In this document: positions 1 through 10,241 of the stretch, piece after piece
Layout of the letters: every line of letters starts with the position of its first letter
How positions within the stretch are numbered: the first letter of the stretch is position 1
NCBI GenBank assembly: GCA_016935735.1
Contig: JAFGQK010000119.1
Span: forward strand, 1 to 64,000
Source of the DNA: Spirochaetales bacterium
Lineage (GTDB): Bacteria > Spirochaetota > Spirochaetia > SZUA-6 > JAFGRV01
Reading direction: 5' to 3'
DNA: 64,000 nucleotides
Made by a program: the position numbers and the translations under genes
Notes under the pieces: generated by a model
What the model saw: only the letters and a program-made list of their open reading frames with translations
Databases searched by the model: none
What the model was told of the DNA's origin: nothing

Positions 1-110
1 CGTAACACTTGCGTTGGCCGGATCCTTTCTGGATCTGATGTAATTACAGGTATAAATTATTTCCTGCTTCTCTTGATTTGGGTTGTGAGCGTAGCCAACG
101 CTGTGTAATG
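1..110. repeat. imperfect-palindrome dispersed repeat, copy A
   Basis: GCGTTGGC (11-18) / GCCAACGC (94-101), internal GGTTGTGAGCGTAGCC. Confidence 0.75.
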
Positions 111-148
111 TATGTAACAGAGTATCAGGCAAAAGGGGGGGGTGATTC

Positions 149-550
149 TTACAATTTACCCAGGCTTAAATCGCCGTAAATTTTATATACATTACCATCC
201 CGCGCGATTTTCAACAATTTACCGGGAAAGTACTGTGTTAATTTTTCCTGCGCTAATGCCACAACCTCTGTTGCGATTTCTTCACGCAGTTCCTCCGATA
301 CCTCTGAAAGGGTAACCAGCCGGACCTCTATGACATAACCGGGTCCGTAGTCGGATCCCAGTCCTGTGGTAAACGATGCACCGACATTAAAAAGACCGTC
401 ATGTTCCTTGTTGGAAGTGGTACCCCATTTTGCCCTGGACGGATGAAGGGGGTATGTCTCCCCATACCTGGCTTCCAGGTAATCATCAATCTCATCAAAA
501 AGTTTTTTCAGTTTCTTTTCCCATTTAAGGGTTTCAGGATGATTTAACAT
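149..550 (-). CDS. hypothetical protein, 133 aa
   Basis: Intact ORF lying between repeat copies A and D; no family recognised. Confidence 0.6.
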   Translation of the reverse strand: MLNHPETLKWEKKLKKLFDEIDDYLEARYGETYPLHPSRAKWGTTSNKEHDGLFNVGASFTTGLGSDYGPGYVIEVRLVTLSEVSEELREEIATEVVALAQEKLTQYFPGKLLKIARDGNVYKIYGDLSLGKL

Positions 551-620
551 GGTCTTTCCTTATTGTTAAGAATACAGGAATTCTGGGAAATATGCAACCG
601 GTTGTACCAGCAATATGGAT

Positions 621-650
621 AGTTGGGTTGTGGGCTTAAGCCTTCGTTAT
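621..650. repeat. partial copy D of the dispersed repeat (right arm only)
   Basis: GGTTGTGGGCTTAAGCCTTCGTTATGAAC resembles the right arms of the other copies; no complementary left arm found. Confidence 0.45.
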
Positions 651-738
651 GAACATTGTTCGTGATGTGTACAGGAAATATCCGGAATCTGCAAATCAGC
701 AGGAATCAGAAAAAACGAAAAACTGCACCGGATGCCTC

Positions 739-2856
739 TTATTGTCCTATAATCTCTCTTGCCCTTCGAAGATTCGCTTTTGCATTTTCATGATCCGGTT
801 CAATTTCCAGCGCTTTTTTCCAGTATTGGATCGCTTTTTTCAGTTCATTTTCCCGTGCATAAATAACGCCAAGCTGGTTATAAGCATTACCGGAGTCATG
901 CGGGGTTGTGTGAATAATCTTTTTGTACTGTTCAATAGCTTCTCCAGTACGCCCGGTATTTAGATAAAGTGCGGCAAGGTTATACCGTGCCGGGGTTTCT
1001 TCCGGATTATAAAGAATCGCTTTTTTCGCATATTCTTCCATAAGGTCGAACTTGCCCTGCATGCCATATATATATGCCAGATTACTGTGCGCTCCTGAAT
1101 GTTCGGGATATAATTCAATTGCCCTTTTAAACTGGATGATTGCCTCATCAAATAAATTATTTTCAAGGTAAAAAAGACCAAGACTATAAACACTTACGAC
1201 ATCCCGGGGATAAATTTCAATGGCTTTATTATACATTGTTATCGCCATATCATTCTCTTTTTTCCTGCTATATAAGGTGCCAAGATAAGAATATGCCGGA
1301 TATGAATCGGGATTTATCTCAATTGCCTTATAAAAATTCTCTTCGGCTTCTGCAAGTTTATTTAATTTCATATATATATTCCCTATCCTTGCATACACTT
1401 CGGATCCGGTCTTGAAATCGAAAGGCAGTTCCTGTTTAATGAGGGTCAAGCTCTTTGAATATTCTTCCAGTGCCCGGTTATAGTTTGCCTTTTCTTCGTA
1501 TATAAAGCCAAGGTTAAAATAAGGACGGTACCCCGGATTCTTTATGACAAATATGTTCAGGTTCGAGAGTATCACTATGCAGACCACCGCAGCGATTGTT
1601 ATTGTAACCGCCAGCCATTTTTTGTTTTTAAGCAAATCCACGACAAATGTAAAACAGAATCCGGAAAAAACCGTCCATATACACATGGAAGGCAATCTAT
1701 ACCTGGAAGTAACAAAAAAAATAATGCATGGTAAGGAGAGAATAATGCACACAATAATCAATGTAATATTTCTTTTTTTATAAATCACCAGGAACAATCC
1801 GGCAAGGCCGGTTGCCAGTATAAATGATGACGGGAAGAATGGAATATATTTATAGAGCGACGTATCTTTTGCATAATAGATATTTCTGTTTCGCAATATC
1901 TCATAATCCGAAAAATATAAAACAAACTTCTTAACGATTAGAAACATTTCTTTTACCGGATTATGAAAAATAAATTCAAATGCTTTTTTATACCAGTACC
2001 TGTCCCGGTCTGCAAACGAATCAACTCCCTCCTCTCTTCTCGGTTCATCATAGAATTCCTCGAACGCATAACCCGGTTGGAGGTACACCGTCTCATCATA
2101 ATCTTCATTATTCCCCAGGTAAAAATTTATTCCCCCATTGGCGGAAACAAGCGTGAAATGTTTACCGGTAATACTATTGCGTAAGGTACAGGGGAATATG
2201 GTCGCGAAGGTAATAACAGTCAAAATCACCGCCAGTTTCATTCCCTGTTTTTTAAAGAGAAGAAAAACATAGAAAGGCAGGAGTAAGAGATTCGTGGGGA
2301 GTGTTACTATGGAGAATCCGAAAATAATTGAAGATAAAATGATGTACAGGGTTCTTTTATTTATTATAAGAAGATAAAAAGAAACAAGGGTTAAAAAAAC
2401 GGCAAGTGCGGGAATTTCCATTTCCGTACTGTAAAATATGGACGGGAAATAAAAATTATACATTATTGCACCAATAAATGCGGCAATGTCGTTAAAATAG
2501 TTCCGGCCTATAAGAAATATTAATACGCAATTGAAACTGCTCATTATGACCTGGACGAACATCAAAAGAAAGTCACTGTTCCCTGAAATGAAATAAATGA
2601 ATGCAACAAAATATGGATAAAACGGCGCTTTGTAGAACACTCCCTGCGGTCTTAAGCTGAAAATATCTCCATGTAAAATATTCCTTGCCCATTCCTCATG
2701 ATACAATGCATCTGCTATATGCACCTGAAAGAATGGTGAGTGTGAATAATCGATTAAATAGATAAACCGGGCAATAAATGCAACAATGAAAATAATTATG
2801 GGTAATTTATTGTTTTTTATAAAAGTAAATATTTTCTGAACTATGCTTCTTTCCAC
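739..2856 (-). CDS. multi-TM glycosyltransferase-like (PMT/GT39-type) protein with C-terminal TPR repeats
   Basis: N-terminal hydrophobic helices with a GT-C-like start (YHEEWARNIL...), C-terminal TPR units (AEENFYKAIEINPDSYPAYSYLGTLY). Confidence 0.8.
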   Translation of the reverse strand: MERSIVQKIFTFIKNNKLPIIIFIVAFIARFIYLIDYSHSPFFQVHIADALYHEEWARNILHGDIFSLRPQGVFYKAPFYPYFVAFIYFISGNSDFLLMFVQVIMSSFNCVLIFLIGRNYFNDIAAFIGAIMYNFYFPSIFYSTEMEIPALAVFLTLVSFYLLIINKRTLYIILSSIIFGFSIVTLPTNLLLLPFYVFLLFKKQGMKLAVILTVITFATIFPCTLRNSITGKHFTLVSANGGINFYLGNNEDYDETVYLQPGYAFEEFYDEPRREEGVDSFADRDRYWYKKAFEFIFHNPVKEMFLIVKKFVLYFSDYEILRNRNIYYAKDTSLYKYIPFFPSSFILATGLAGLFLVIYKKRNITLIIVCIILSLPCIIFFVTSRYRLPSMCIWTVFSGFCFTFVVDLLKNKKWLAVTITIAAVVCIVILSNLNIFVIKNPGYRPYFNLGFIYEEKANYNRALEEYSKSLTLIKQELPFDFKTGSEVYARIGNIYMKLNKLAEAEENFYKAIEINPDSYPAYSYLGTLYSRKKENDMAITMYNKAIEIYPRDVVSVYSLGLFYLENNLFDEAIIQFKRAIELYPEHSGAHSNLAYIYGMQGKFDLMEEYAKKAILYNPEETPARYNLAALYLNTGRTGEAIEQYKKIIHTTPHDSGNAYNQLGVIYARENELKKAIQYWKKALEIEPDHENAKANLRRAREIIGQ

Positions 2857-3062
2857 AAGATTCCTTTTATCCCGGTAAATAAAGCAAAATTATCAAGACC
2901 GGCAATAGTTACTCACACAACATGGAATGCATTGTACGGTTCAGTTCGGTCCTGTCAAGCAGGATAAAAACCGGATTATCACTCTTGCATTACATGATAT
3001 ATTTTACTATCATACCATAAAAACCAAAGCCGGTGTGACAGAAGGCGGGAGAAAACTGTACA

Positions 3063-4196
3063 GTGTGGATAAAAAATCTTTTGCGAATCCTGCTATTGAT
3101 ATTGCCTCTTATTCTCACGATTCCTGCTATTGAATATCTGTTTGATAACAGGCTAGTTCTTTTTCCTAACCCGGAATACACGAACCGGTTTGAAGCCAGT
3201 ACAAGTCCAAATGGTACAATCGTTGACTTCCAGGTTGATTCAAAAAAGATTTCATTCTCTTATATACTAAGGCAGGAACCGGATGACCTGCCCATCCCGT
3301 ACAGCAGCGTCGTGATCTGGTTAACAAGGGAAAATACTTTCTTTGATCTTTCCGGTTATGACTCCTTATTTCTTGAAATCGAAAAAGCGACAGCAGGGAA
3401 AGTGGTTATTTTTATCAAAACCTTTGAAAAGGGCATTTCAAAACCGGAAAAGTCGGAAGGACTTACCCTCCGGCATAACGAGTATACTCTATCATTCATC
3501 AATGGTGTATCCGGGTATAACATTAATATAAAAAATTTTTTTACCCCGGACTGGTGGTTCGACATGATGAACGTTCCGTTGAATAAAAGGTTTAAGGAGA
3601 CCTATAAAAAGGTATCGGCGTTCGATTTACAATTTATTCACAGGAGTAAAGGGCCGGTAGAAGAAAAAGAGGATTCGTTTATGGTTAGAAAAATTATGTT
3701 CAGGAAATCATATCCGGTTTTGTATATCATCCTTAATATCGCGACCGCCCTTTACTGTATATTCCTGTTCTCGGTCATATTCGCGAACAGGAAAGGAATT
3801 ATTAAGATGATAAAAGAAAATATGGTACCCCGTTTACAGGAAGTAGAGTACAGGCAGCTTAAACTTGAAAATTATGCTGATAACGAACTCGACCGCATCA
3901 TGAACTATCTCAAAGACCATTACCCCGACCCTGAAATATCATCCACCCTGATTTCCAGGGTGACAGGAATCCCACGATCACATATTGCCGAACTGATAAA
4001 AAGACGGTATGACTGTACCTGCAAACAATTAATCAACCGGATAAGAATCACCGAAGCAAAACGGCTTTTAAAAACAACAGACAGGCGCATCCTGGAAATT
4101 GCGCTGGAAGTCGGGTTTAATGACATATCGACCTTTAACCGGTGCTTTAAACAAATAGAGGGAATAGCCCCGAGCCGGTACCGCTTTGATGTGTAG
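3063..4196 (+). CDS. membrane-anchored AraC-family transcriptional regulator with extracytoplasmic sensor domain
   Basis: Two predicted TM segments flank a ~190 aa beta-rich region; C-terminal AraC HTH (RILEIALEVGFNDISTFNRCFKQIEGIAPSRYR). Confidence 0.85.
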   Translation: MWIKNLLRILLLILPLILTIPAIEYLFDNRLVLFPNPEYTNRFEASTSPNGTIVDFQVDSKKISFSYILRQEPDDLPIPYSSVVIWLTRENTFFDLSGYDSLFLEIEKATAGKVVIFIKTFEKGISKPEKSEGLTLRHNEYTLSFINGVSGYNINIKNFFTPDWWFDMMNVPLNKRFKETYKKVSAFDLQFIHRSKGPVEEKEDSFMVRKIMFRKSYPVLYIILNIATALYCIFLFSVIFANRKGIIKMIKENMVPRLQEVEYRQLKLENYADNELDRIMNYLKDHYPDPEISSTLISRVTGIPRSHIAELIKRRYDCTCKQLINRIRITEAKRLLKTTDRRILEIALEVGFNDISTFNRCFKQIEGIAPSRYRFDV

Positions 4197-4435
4197 TTTG
4201 CATATCAAAGGAATTTATATACATAACAAAATGCCCAGTATTTCTGCAAGAATGCAAAGATTTTTTCAATTATATAGCACAAAATGGTATGTACATTATG
4301 AGTGAAAACATCATTTTGTAAGAATTTGAAACACTGGTGTATTGTATGCCGGATGCCGATTCCCTGATAAAAGGAACGCCGGGTACAAGATGAGTATTCT
4401 GTAAAAAATAGATGTAAGAAAAAAGGAGTAAAATA

Positions 4436-5722
4436 GTGAAAAATACATTGTTTAGAATTTTTATCTGCGTCCTGTGCCTCAACTGCGGACTTTCCGTACA
4501 TGCACAGTCACCCGGTGATGTTAACGAAAGCGGCAGCATCGATATCGTGGACGCTCTTTTAACAGCCCAGTACTATGTGGGGTTAAACCCTGCCAATTTT
4601 ACAAGCGGGGCTGCGGATGTCGATTGTTCCGGGACCATCGATATTGTTGATGCACTCCTTATCGCACAATACTATGTCGGGCTCATCTCCCGGTTTCCCT
4701 GCACCGCCACTCCTGTTCCCACAGCGGTGCCGGATTCCGAAGTACTTCTCATCGGCAGGTTCGATACGAGTGATTCCGCTGGCCCGAAGTTCGGCTGGAG
4801 TGCCACAACCATAAAAGCGAATTTCCAGGGAACGGAGGTAAGCGTCAAGCTTGCTTCGACCGGTGATAACTGGATAAATGTGATTATTGACGGTACTATC
4901 CGCACACCGGTCAATGTCCCGTCCGGCACAGACGGATCGACGCCAATCCTTCTTGCATCCGGATTGTCACCGGATTTTCATACTGTTGAACTCGTGCGCA
5001 GGACAGAAGCCTGGGTTGGCGAGATGCAGTTCCTCGGATTTACCGGTTCAGGATCGCTTTTCTCACCGCCCATAGCATCTTCGCGGCGAATAGAGTTTAT
5101 CGGCGACTCGATTACCTGCGGATACGGGAACGAGGGCACGGACCAGTACCAGAGTTTTACAACCAGGAACGAAAACGCGTATCTCGCATATGGTCCGGTT
5201 ACAGCGCGGCTATTGGGGGCGGACCAGATTACGGTCGCCTGGTCCGGTAAAGGTGTTATCCGGAATTACGGCGGTGATACGGATGAACTCATGCCGGAAT
5301 TATATTCACGTATACTCCCGTATGACTCATCGCACCTGTGGGATACAAGTCAATGGGTTCCCCATGTAGTCGTTATCAATCTCTGTACCAACGACTACAG
5401 CCAGGGGATTCCGGACAGGACCCAGTTTACAACAGCATATAGAAACTTTGTACAGAAGATCAGGACACAATACCCCACGGCACATATCTACTGTGCACTC
5501 GGCCCCATGCTTTCGGGCGACAATCTCGTAAGCGCGAGGGATTATATCAGTTCTGTTGTGAATTCTCTTACATCATCCGGCGATACAAAAATGCACTTTA
5601 TCGAGTTTCCTGCCCAGGACGGGTCGTTGGGTTATGGTGAAGACTGGCATCCCTCTGTTGCAACTCATGAACTCATGGCCAGCCAGCTGGCCGGTCAAAT
5701 CAGGGCTGATCTCGGGTGGTAA
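4436..5722 (+). CDS. dockerin-containing SGNH/CE2-like carbohydrate esterase
   Basis: Signal peptide; two dockerin repeats (GDVNESGSIDIVDALLTAQYYVGL / ADVDCSGTIDIVDALLIAQYYVGL); CE2-type N-terminal jelly roll; SGNH motif IEFIGDSITCGYG and C-terminal DWHPS. Confidence 0.85.
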   Translation: MKNTLFRIFICVLCLNCGLSVHAQSPGDVNESGSIDIVDALLTAQYYVGLNPANFTSGAADVDCSGTIDIVDALLIAQYYVGLISRFPCTATPVPTAVPDSEVLLIGRFDTSDSAGPKFGWSATTIKANFQGTEVSVKLASTGDNWINVIIDGTIRTPVNVPSGTDGSTPILLASGLSPDFHTVELVRRTEAWVGEMQFLGFTGSGSLFSPPIASSRRIEFIGDSITCGYGNEGTDQYQSFTTRNENAYLAYGPVTARLLGADQITVAWSGKGVIRNYGGDTDELMPELYSRILPYDSSHLWDTSQWVPHVVVINLCTNDYSQGIPDRTQFTTAYRNFVQKIRTQYPTAHIYCALGPMLSGDNLVSARDYISSVVNSLTSSGDTKMHFIEFPAQDGSLGYGEDWHPSVATHELMASQLAGQIRADLGW

Positions 5723-5763
5723 TTTTTATATATTTATAAACAAAATAAAAGGAGATAGGAAAA

Positions 5764-7398
5764 ATGAAAAAAACGCTTTTTATTCTCATCGTTCTTTGCC
5801 TGTGCTTACAGGGATTTTCCCAGACATACCCCGGTTTCAGGGTTCAGGGCAGGTTCCTGTATGACAATGCCGGCGAGAAGGTTATACTGGTCGGTGTGAA
5901 CAAGATGATTATCTGGACAGACATCGATGGTATACCCTCCTATGAGGAAATCGCAAAGACCGGGGCTAACTGTGTCCGTATTGTCTGGGGGATTTCCGGC
6001 ACACCGGAACAACTTGACCTGGCGGTCTACAACTGCCGGATTAACAACATGATCCCCATCCCGGAGCTTCACGATGCCACAGGCGAATGGTCCGAACTTC
6101 AGAGTTGTGTGGATTACTGGTGCAGGTCCGATATTGTCGAGGTTCTTAAAAAGCACGAAGAGTACCTTATCGTCAATATTGCAAATGAATGCGGCCAGGA
6201 TGTTTCAGATGCCGATTACCGGGCAGGGTATAAAAGCGCCGTCACCCGGATGAGGAATGCGGGTATACATGTACCCATTATGATAGACGCACCGGGTTAC
6301 GGCCAGGACATCGACAGCCTTCAGGCAAACGGACCGTATCTGATTTCCCAGGACCCCGATCAAAACCTCCTCTTTTCCATACACATGTGGTGGCCATATT
6401 GCTGGGGAAATACGGATCAGAAGGTGATTGATGAAATTGCTGAATCTGTTTCCCTTAATCTGCCTATGGTGGTCGGGGAATTCGGAAATAAATGGGACGA
6501 ATCGGGGGATTGTAATATTCCTTATCTTTTAATCATCGATCAATGTACGGCCAACCAGATAGGCTGGCTTCCCTGGTCGTGGGGGCCGGGGAATGATCCC
6601 CAGTCCTGGCTCGATATGACAACAGATTCAACCTATAACACCCTCTCCGGCTGGGGCAGTGAGGTTGCACTGACACATACGAACAGCATTAAAAATACAG
6701 CGAAGCGGCCTGCTTCAATTACAGGTACAACACCTGTGCCAAGTCCGTCCCCGGTACCGACACCGGAAGGAAACATCGCGATGGGCAAAGCGGTGACAGT
6801 CTCTTCCACGGAAAGTTCGGAATTTTCAGGAGAGAATGCTGTTGACGGGAACTCTTCGACCCGCTGGGCATCTGTACCCCAGAGCGATCCGCAGTGGATA
6901 TATATCGACCTTGGTACATCAACCCAATTGGCACGCGTGATCCTCTACTGGGAAGCTGCATACGCGTCCCAGTATAAAATTCAGGTATCGGAGGACGCCA
7001 GTAACTGGACCGATCTCCTTACCGAATATAACGGCGACGGCGGCACAGATGACCTCTCCATCTCGGGAAGCGGCAGGTACGTGCGGATGTATGGAATGCA
7101 GCACAACAATTGGGAATGGGGTTATTCATTATGGGAGTTCGCTGTCTACGGGACCTCCGGGACACCCGGACCCACACCAACACCCACAACGGTACCGGGT
7201 ATAATGGGGGATGTCAATGAAAGCGGCTCGGTCGATATCGTGGACGCGCTTTTGATCGCCCAGTACTACGTGGGCCTTCGTCCCTCAAATTTCAATCCGG
7301 ATCTCGCGGACGTGGATTGTTCGGGAGGGATCGACATAGTGGACGCGCTTCTTGTTGCACAGTATTACGTGGGACTTATTTCATCATTCCCCTGTTAA
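5764..7398 (+). CDS. GH5-like endo-glycanase (mannanase/cellulase type) with F5/8C (CBM32-like) domain and C-terminal dockerin
   Basis: Signal peptide; IVNIANECGQ (acid/base Glu) and MVVGEFGNKW (nucleophile Glu); discoidin-like segment NAVDGNSSTRWASVPQSDPQWIYIDLG; duplicated dockerin. Confidence 0.87.
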   Translation: MKKTLFILIVLCLCLQGFSQTYPGFRVQGRFLYDNAGEKVILVGVNKMIIWTDIDGIPSYEEIAKTGANCVRIVWGISGTPEQLDLAVYNCRINNMIPIPELHDATGEWSELQSCVDYWCRSDIVEVLKKHEEYLIVNIANECGQDVSDADYRAGYKSAVTRMRNAGIHVPIMIDAPGYGQDIDSLQANGPYLISQDPDQNLLFSIHMWWPYCWGNTDQKVIDEIAESVSLNLPMVVGEFGNKWDESGDCNIPYLLIIDQCTANQIGWLPWSWGPGNDPQSWLDMTTDSTYNTLSGWGSEVALTHTNSIKNTAKRPASITGTTPVPSPSPVPTPEGNIAMGKAVTVSSTESSEFSGENAVDGNSSTRWASVPQSDPQWIYIDLGTSTQLARVILYWEAAYASQYKIQVSEDASNWTDLLTEYNGDGGTDDLSISGSGRYVRMYGMQHNNWEWGYSLWEFAVYGTSGTPGPTPTPTTVPGIMGDVNESGSVDIVDALLIAQYYVGLRPSNFNPDLADVDCSGGIDIVDALLVAQYYVGLISSFPC

Positions 7399-7449
7399 AG
7401 CACCCACCTTAATTTTTATAAGGTACTCCTGCAATAAATTTTTAAATCT

Positions 7450-7472
7450 GCCGGCGGGTTTTCACCGCCGGC
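7450..7472 (+). terminator. rho-independent terminator downstream of dockerin GH5 gene
   Basis: GCCGGCGG-GTTTTCA-CCGCCGGC stem followed by GATTTTTA. Confidence 0.75.
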
Positions 7473-7665
7473 GATTTTTAATTACGTACAACCTCTGGAA
7501 ATACTATTTTCACAAGGAATCCCTAAAAAAGAAAAGAAGGAGGAACTAAGGATCGGCTGCAGGGACACAGCGTTGGAGAAAACGCAAAGGATAGAGGATA
7601 AATGGAATTATGATTTATTTAAAAATCGAAGATGTCCATACCATTCATAAAAACCCGCTATAACA

Positions 7666-8709
7666 TTAAAAATGAATATCAAATTCAAACGAGCTGTCAA
7701 CAATTGATCCGTTTTTTATTGTATAAGGACTTATGGAAATACCAAGACCCGGTGCAAAATACAATTTCTTGTTTAAACCCAGACAGAGTATGATCGAGAC
7801 ACCGCATGAATACAGCCAGTGATCTTCCCTGTTGAAATCCCTGTCATAGAAAATGAGAAAACCCTGGTCATGAAATACTTCTATACCAGGTACAATATCG
7901 ATTTCCGTATTGCCCAGGGTAATGGGTAAAAAAAAGGGCAACAGGAATCTGTAAGCAAGTGAAATCCCAAAGTTCATATCACTGGTAATTGATGGATACC
8001 CGCGAATATCCATAACAGGTGCCTTGAGAATAGAGAATATCTCAAATCCGGTTATACTCCAGAGATTTATTCCGATTGTCTGATTTTCTGCTATAGGGAA
8101 GAAGAAGCGGAGATCAAGCTGTAACATATCGAATGATAACAGGGATTGAACCGGAGAATAGAGTAATGCCTTTATATAAAAACCGGAACGGGGAAAAACA
8201 TCATTATCCCTGCAATCAAATTTACCGCCATAGTTAATCCGTTGAATAGTATCATTGTATAGATGACTGTATAATGAGCCACTTTCTTCCAGTAATTCCG
8301 ATCTATATAAATCGTATCCGAGTAATATATACATTGTTTTAAAAAAATTGAATTCCAGGGTGACTTCCAGATCATCTGTCCGGTTATAAACATCTTCACC
8401 AGAATCTATATGTTCCACTCCTCTTCCTGGAAAAAGATCATTTTCTAAAGCTGTATGCATATAAAAGGTCTCAATCTCGAAATAGTATCCTGTTCCAACC
8501 GGTATATTATTGATTTTACAATACAACCCGAATAAGCTTTCATACCAGTATGACCCACAATCAACAGCAACCCAGAAAGGAATTGGTAAAATACCAGGTT
8601 CTTTTGTATCTGATTCCAGCCATGGTGTGTAATCTTCTGCAAATATCGTTAAATGAAACACGAACAGGATAATCAGAGTAATCACTATCCTTTTATTCAA
8701 ATATATCAC
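7666..8709 (-). CDS. probable outer-membrane beta-barrel-like protein
   Basis: Signal peptide, alternating aromatic beta-strand pattern, C-terminal FEFDIHF; 4-bp overlap with radA. Confidence 0.6.
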   Translation of the reverse strand: MIYLNKRIVITLIILFVFHLTIFAEDYTPWLESDTKEPGILPIPFWVAVDCGSYWYESLFGLYCKINNIPVGTGYYFEIETFYMHTALENDLFPGRGVEHIDSGEDVYNRTDDLEVTLEFNFFKTMYILLGYDLYRSELLEESGSLYSHLYNDTIQRINYGGKFDCRDNDVFPRSGFYIKALLYSPVQSLLSFDMLQLDLRFFFPIAENQTIGINLWSITGFEIFSILKAPVMDIRGYPSITSDMNFGISLAYRFLLPFFLPITLGNTEIDIVPGIEVFHDQGFLIFYDRDFNREDHWLYSCGVSIILCLGLNKKLYFAPGLGISISPYTIKNGSIVDSSFEFDIHF

Positions 8710-10076
8710 AATTCATTCTCCTCTTTCACCTGCTCGAGAAATACTGCCCGGACTGCCTCATTCAGCAGGGAATATTCATGGTAACCTTCAAAATATTCAT
8801 GATTACCTTCCTTTATTATTGGACCATAAACCTGGTTGAATCCCATATCCATGGCAGATTTCAATCTTCTCTCCATGTGCGGAACGGCACGTATTTCACC
8901 GGCAAGGGAAACTTCACCAAACACTGCTGTCCTTGGAGGGAGTACGAGATCTGTTTTTGCTGAATAGAGTGACAGGCAGATAGCCAGATCGATGCCTACC
9001 TCTGACACCTTGAATCCTCCCGCAATATTCACATAAATATCTGCATCGGAAAGTGGTATTTTCAAGTGCTTTTCCAAAACTGCAGCAAGCCGGGATACCC
9101 TGCGGGAATCTATTTTATCGGAAAAAACCCTGGAAATACCACTTTTTGCAGGAACTACAAGGCTCTGTATTTCCACCATAAGCACTCGTGTTCCCTCAAA
9201 TACAGGGACAGCCGTGATACCCGCCGGAGGAGTCCTGTCCCGGTGTTCAAGAAAATAAGAACCGGGATCTGTTACCTGGACAAGTCCTGTTTCTGTCATT
9301 TTAAAAAGACCAAGTTCATGCGTTGGTCCGAACCGGTTCTTTGTTGCCCTTAAAATTCTGATATCCGATTCTGCCTGGTCAAAATACAGGACTGTATCCA
9401 CAAGATGTTCGATAACCTTGGGTCCCGCTATAAGTCCTTCCTTGGTCACATGACCAATCAGGAATAATGCTGCCGATCTTAGTTTTGCATAATCATTCAA
9501 TTCATAGGTACAGAGTTTCACCTGTGTGGGTGTTCCGGGAATGGATCCTGTATCCGGAGAATAAATTGTCTGGATTGAATCGATAATGATTAAAACAGGT
9601 TTAATCTGTTCGATTGCATGTATAATAACAGAAAGCCCTGTTTCGCAGAATACCTCGATCTTATCACTCTCACTATGAATACGCAAGGAACGTAATTTTA
9701 CCTGTTTTAAGGATTCTTCACCGGTTATATAGAGTATTTTCCCTTTTGTCTTTATGGTTGATGCCAATTGGAGCATGAGGGTGGACTTGCCTATCCCGGG
9801 TTCACCGCCAACCAGGACAGTGGACCCCTTCATAATACCTCCGCCGAGTACGCGGTTCAATTCTTCAATTCCTGAATCAAACCTGCTTTCCTTTTCAATA
9901 TCAAGGGAAACCAGGGGAACCGGTATTTTTTCATGACTATGAATATTCCCTGTCTTCTCCCCGCTTACCTTTATTTCTTCCATGGAATTCCATGCCCCGC
10001 ATTCAGGACAGCGTCCAAGCCACCTGGGTTCTTTATGTCCGCATTCAGAACAGGTAAAATAAGCTTTATCTTTCAT
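8706..10076 (-). CDS. radA: DNA repair protein RadA
   Basis: N-terminal zinc finger CSECGHKEPRWLGRCPEC, Walker A GGEPGIGKSTL, KNRFGP motif, Lon-like C-terminus. Confidence 0.97.
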   Translation of the reverse strand: MKDKAYFTCSECGHKEPRWLGRCPECGAWNSMEEIKVSGEKTGNIHSHEKIPVPLVSLDIEKESRFDSGIEELNRVLGGGIMKGSTVLVGGEPGIGKSTLMLQLASTIKTKGKILYITGEESLKQVKLRSLRIHSESDKIEVFCETGLSVIIHAIEQIKPVLIIIDSIQTIYSPDTGSIPGTPTQVKLCTYELNDYAKLRSAALFLIGHVTKEGLIAGPKVIEHLVDTVLYFDQAESDIRILRATKNRFGPTHELGLFKMTETGLVQVTDPGSYFLEHRDRTPPAGITAVPVFEGTRVLMVEIQSLVVPAKSGISRVFSDKIDSRRVSRLAAVLEKHLKIPLSDADIYVNIAGGFKVSEVGIDLAICLSLYSAKTDLVLPPRTAVFGEVSLAGEIRAVPHMERRLKSAMDMGFNQVYGPIIKEGNHEYFEGYHEYSLLNEAVRAVFLEQVKEENEL

Positions 10077-10241
10077 ATCCGCTTCCCACCCTTTGGTTTT
10101 CAGATTTACTTTACGATATATTTTACCATACTATTGATTCTTATTCACTTATCTTATAAAGTAATTCAGGCTGTCCGACAATAAATAAAGCAGTCTTTAT
10201 TACCATAATTCATTAGTAGTGGAAAAGAAAAAGGGAAATGT

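Noticed and set aside
649-2184. Plus- and minus-strand ORFs 649-963, 960-1193, 1140-1415, 1544-1783, 1963-2184
   Set aside because: They lie inside the 739-2856 TPR membrane protein gene in other frames and have no family signature
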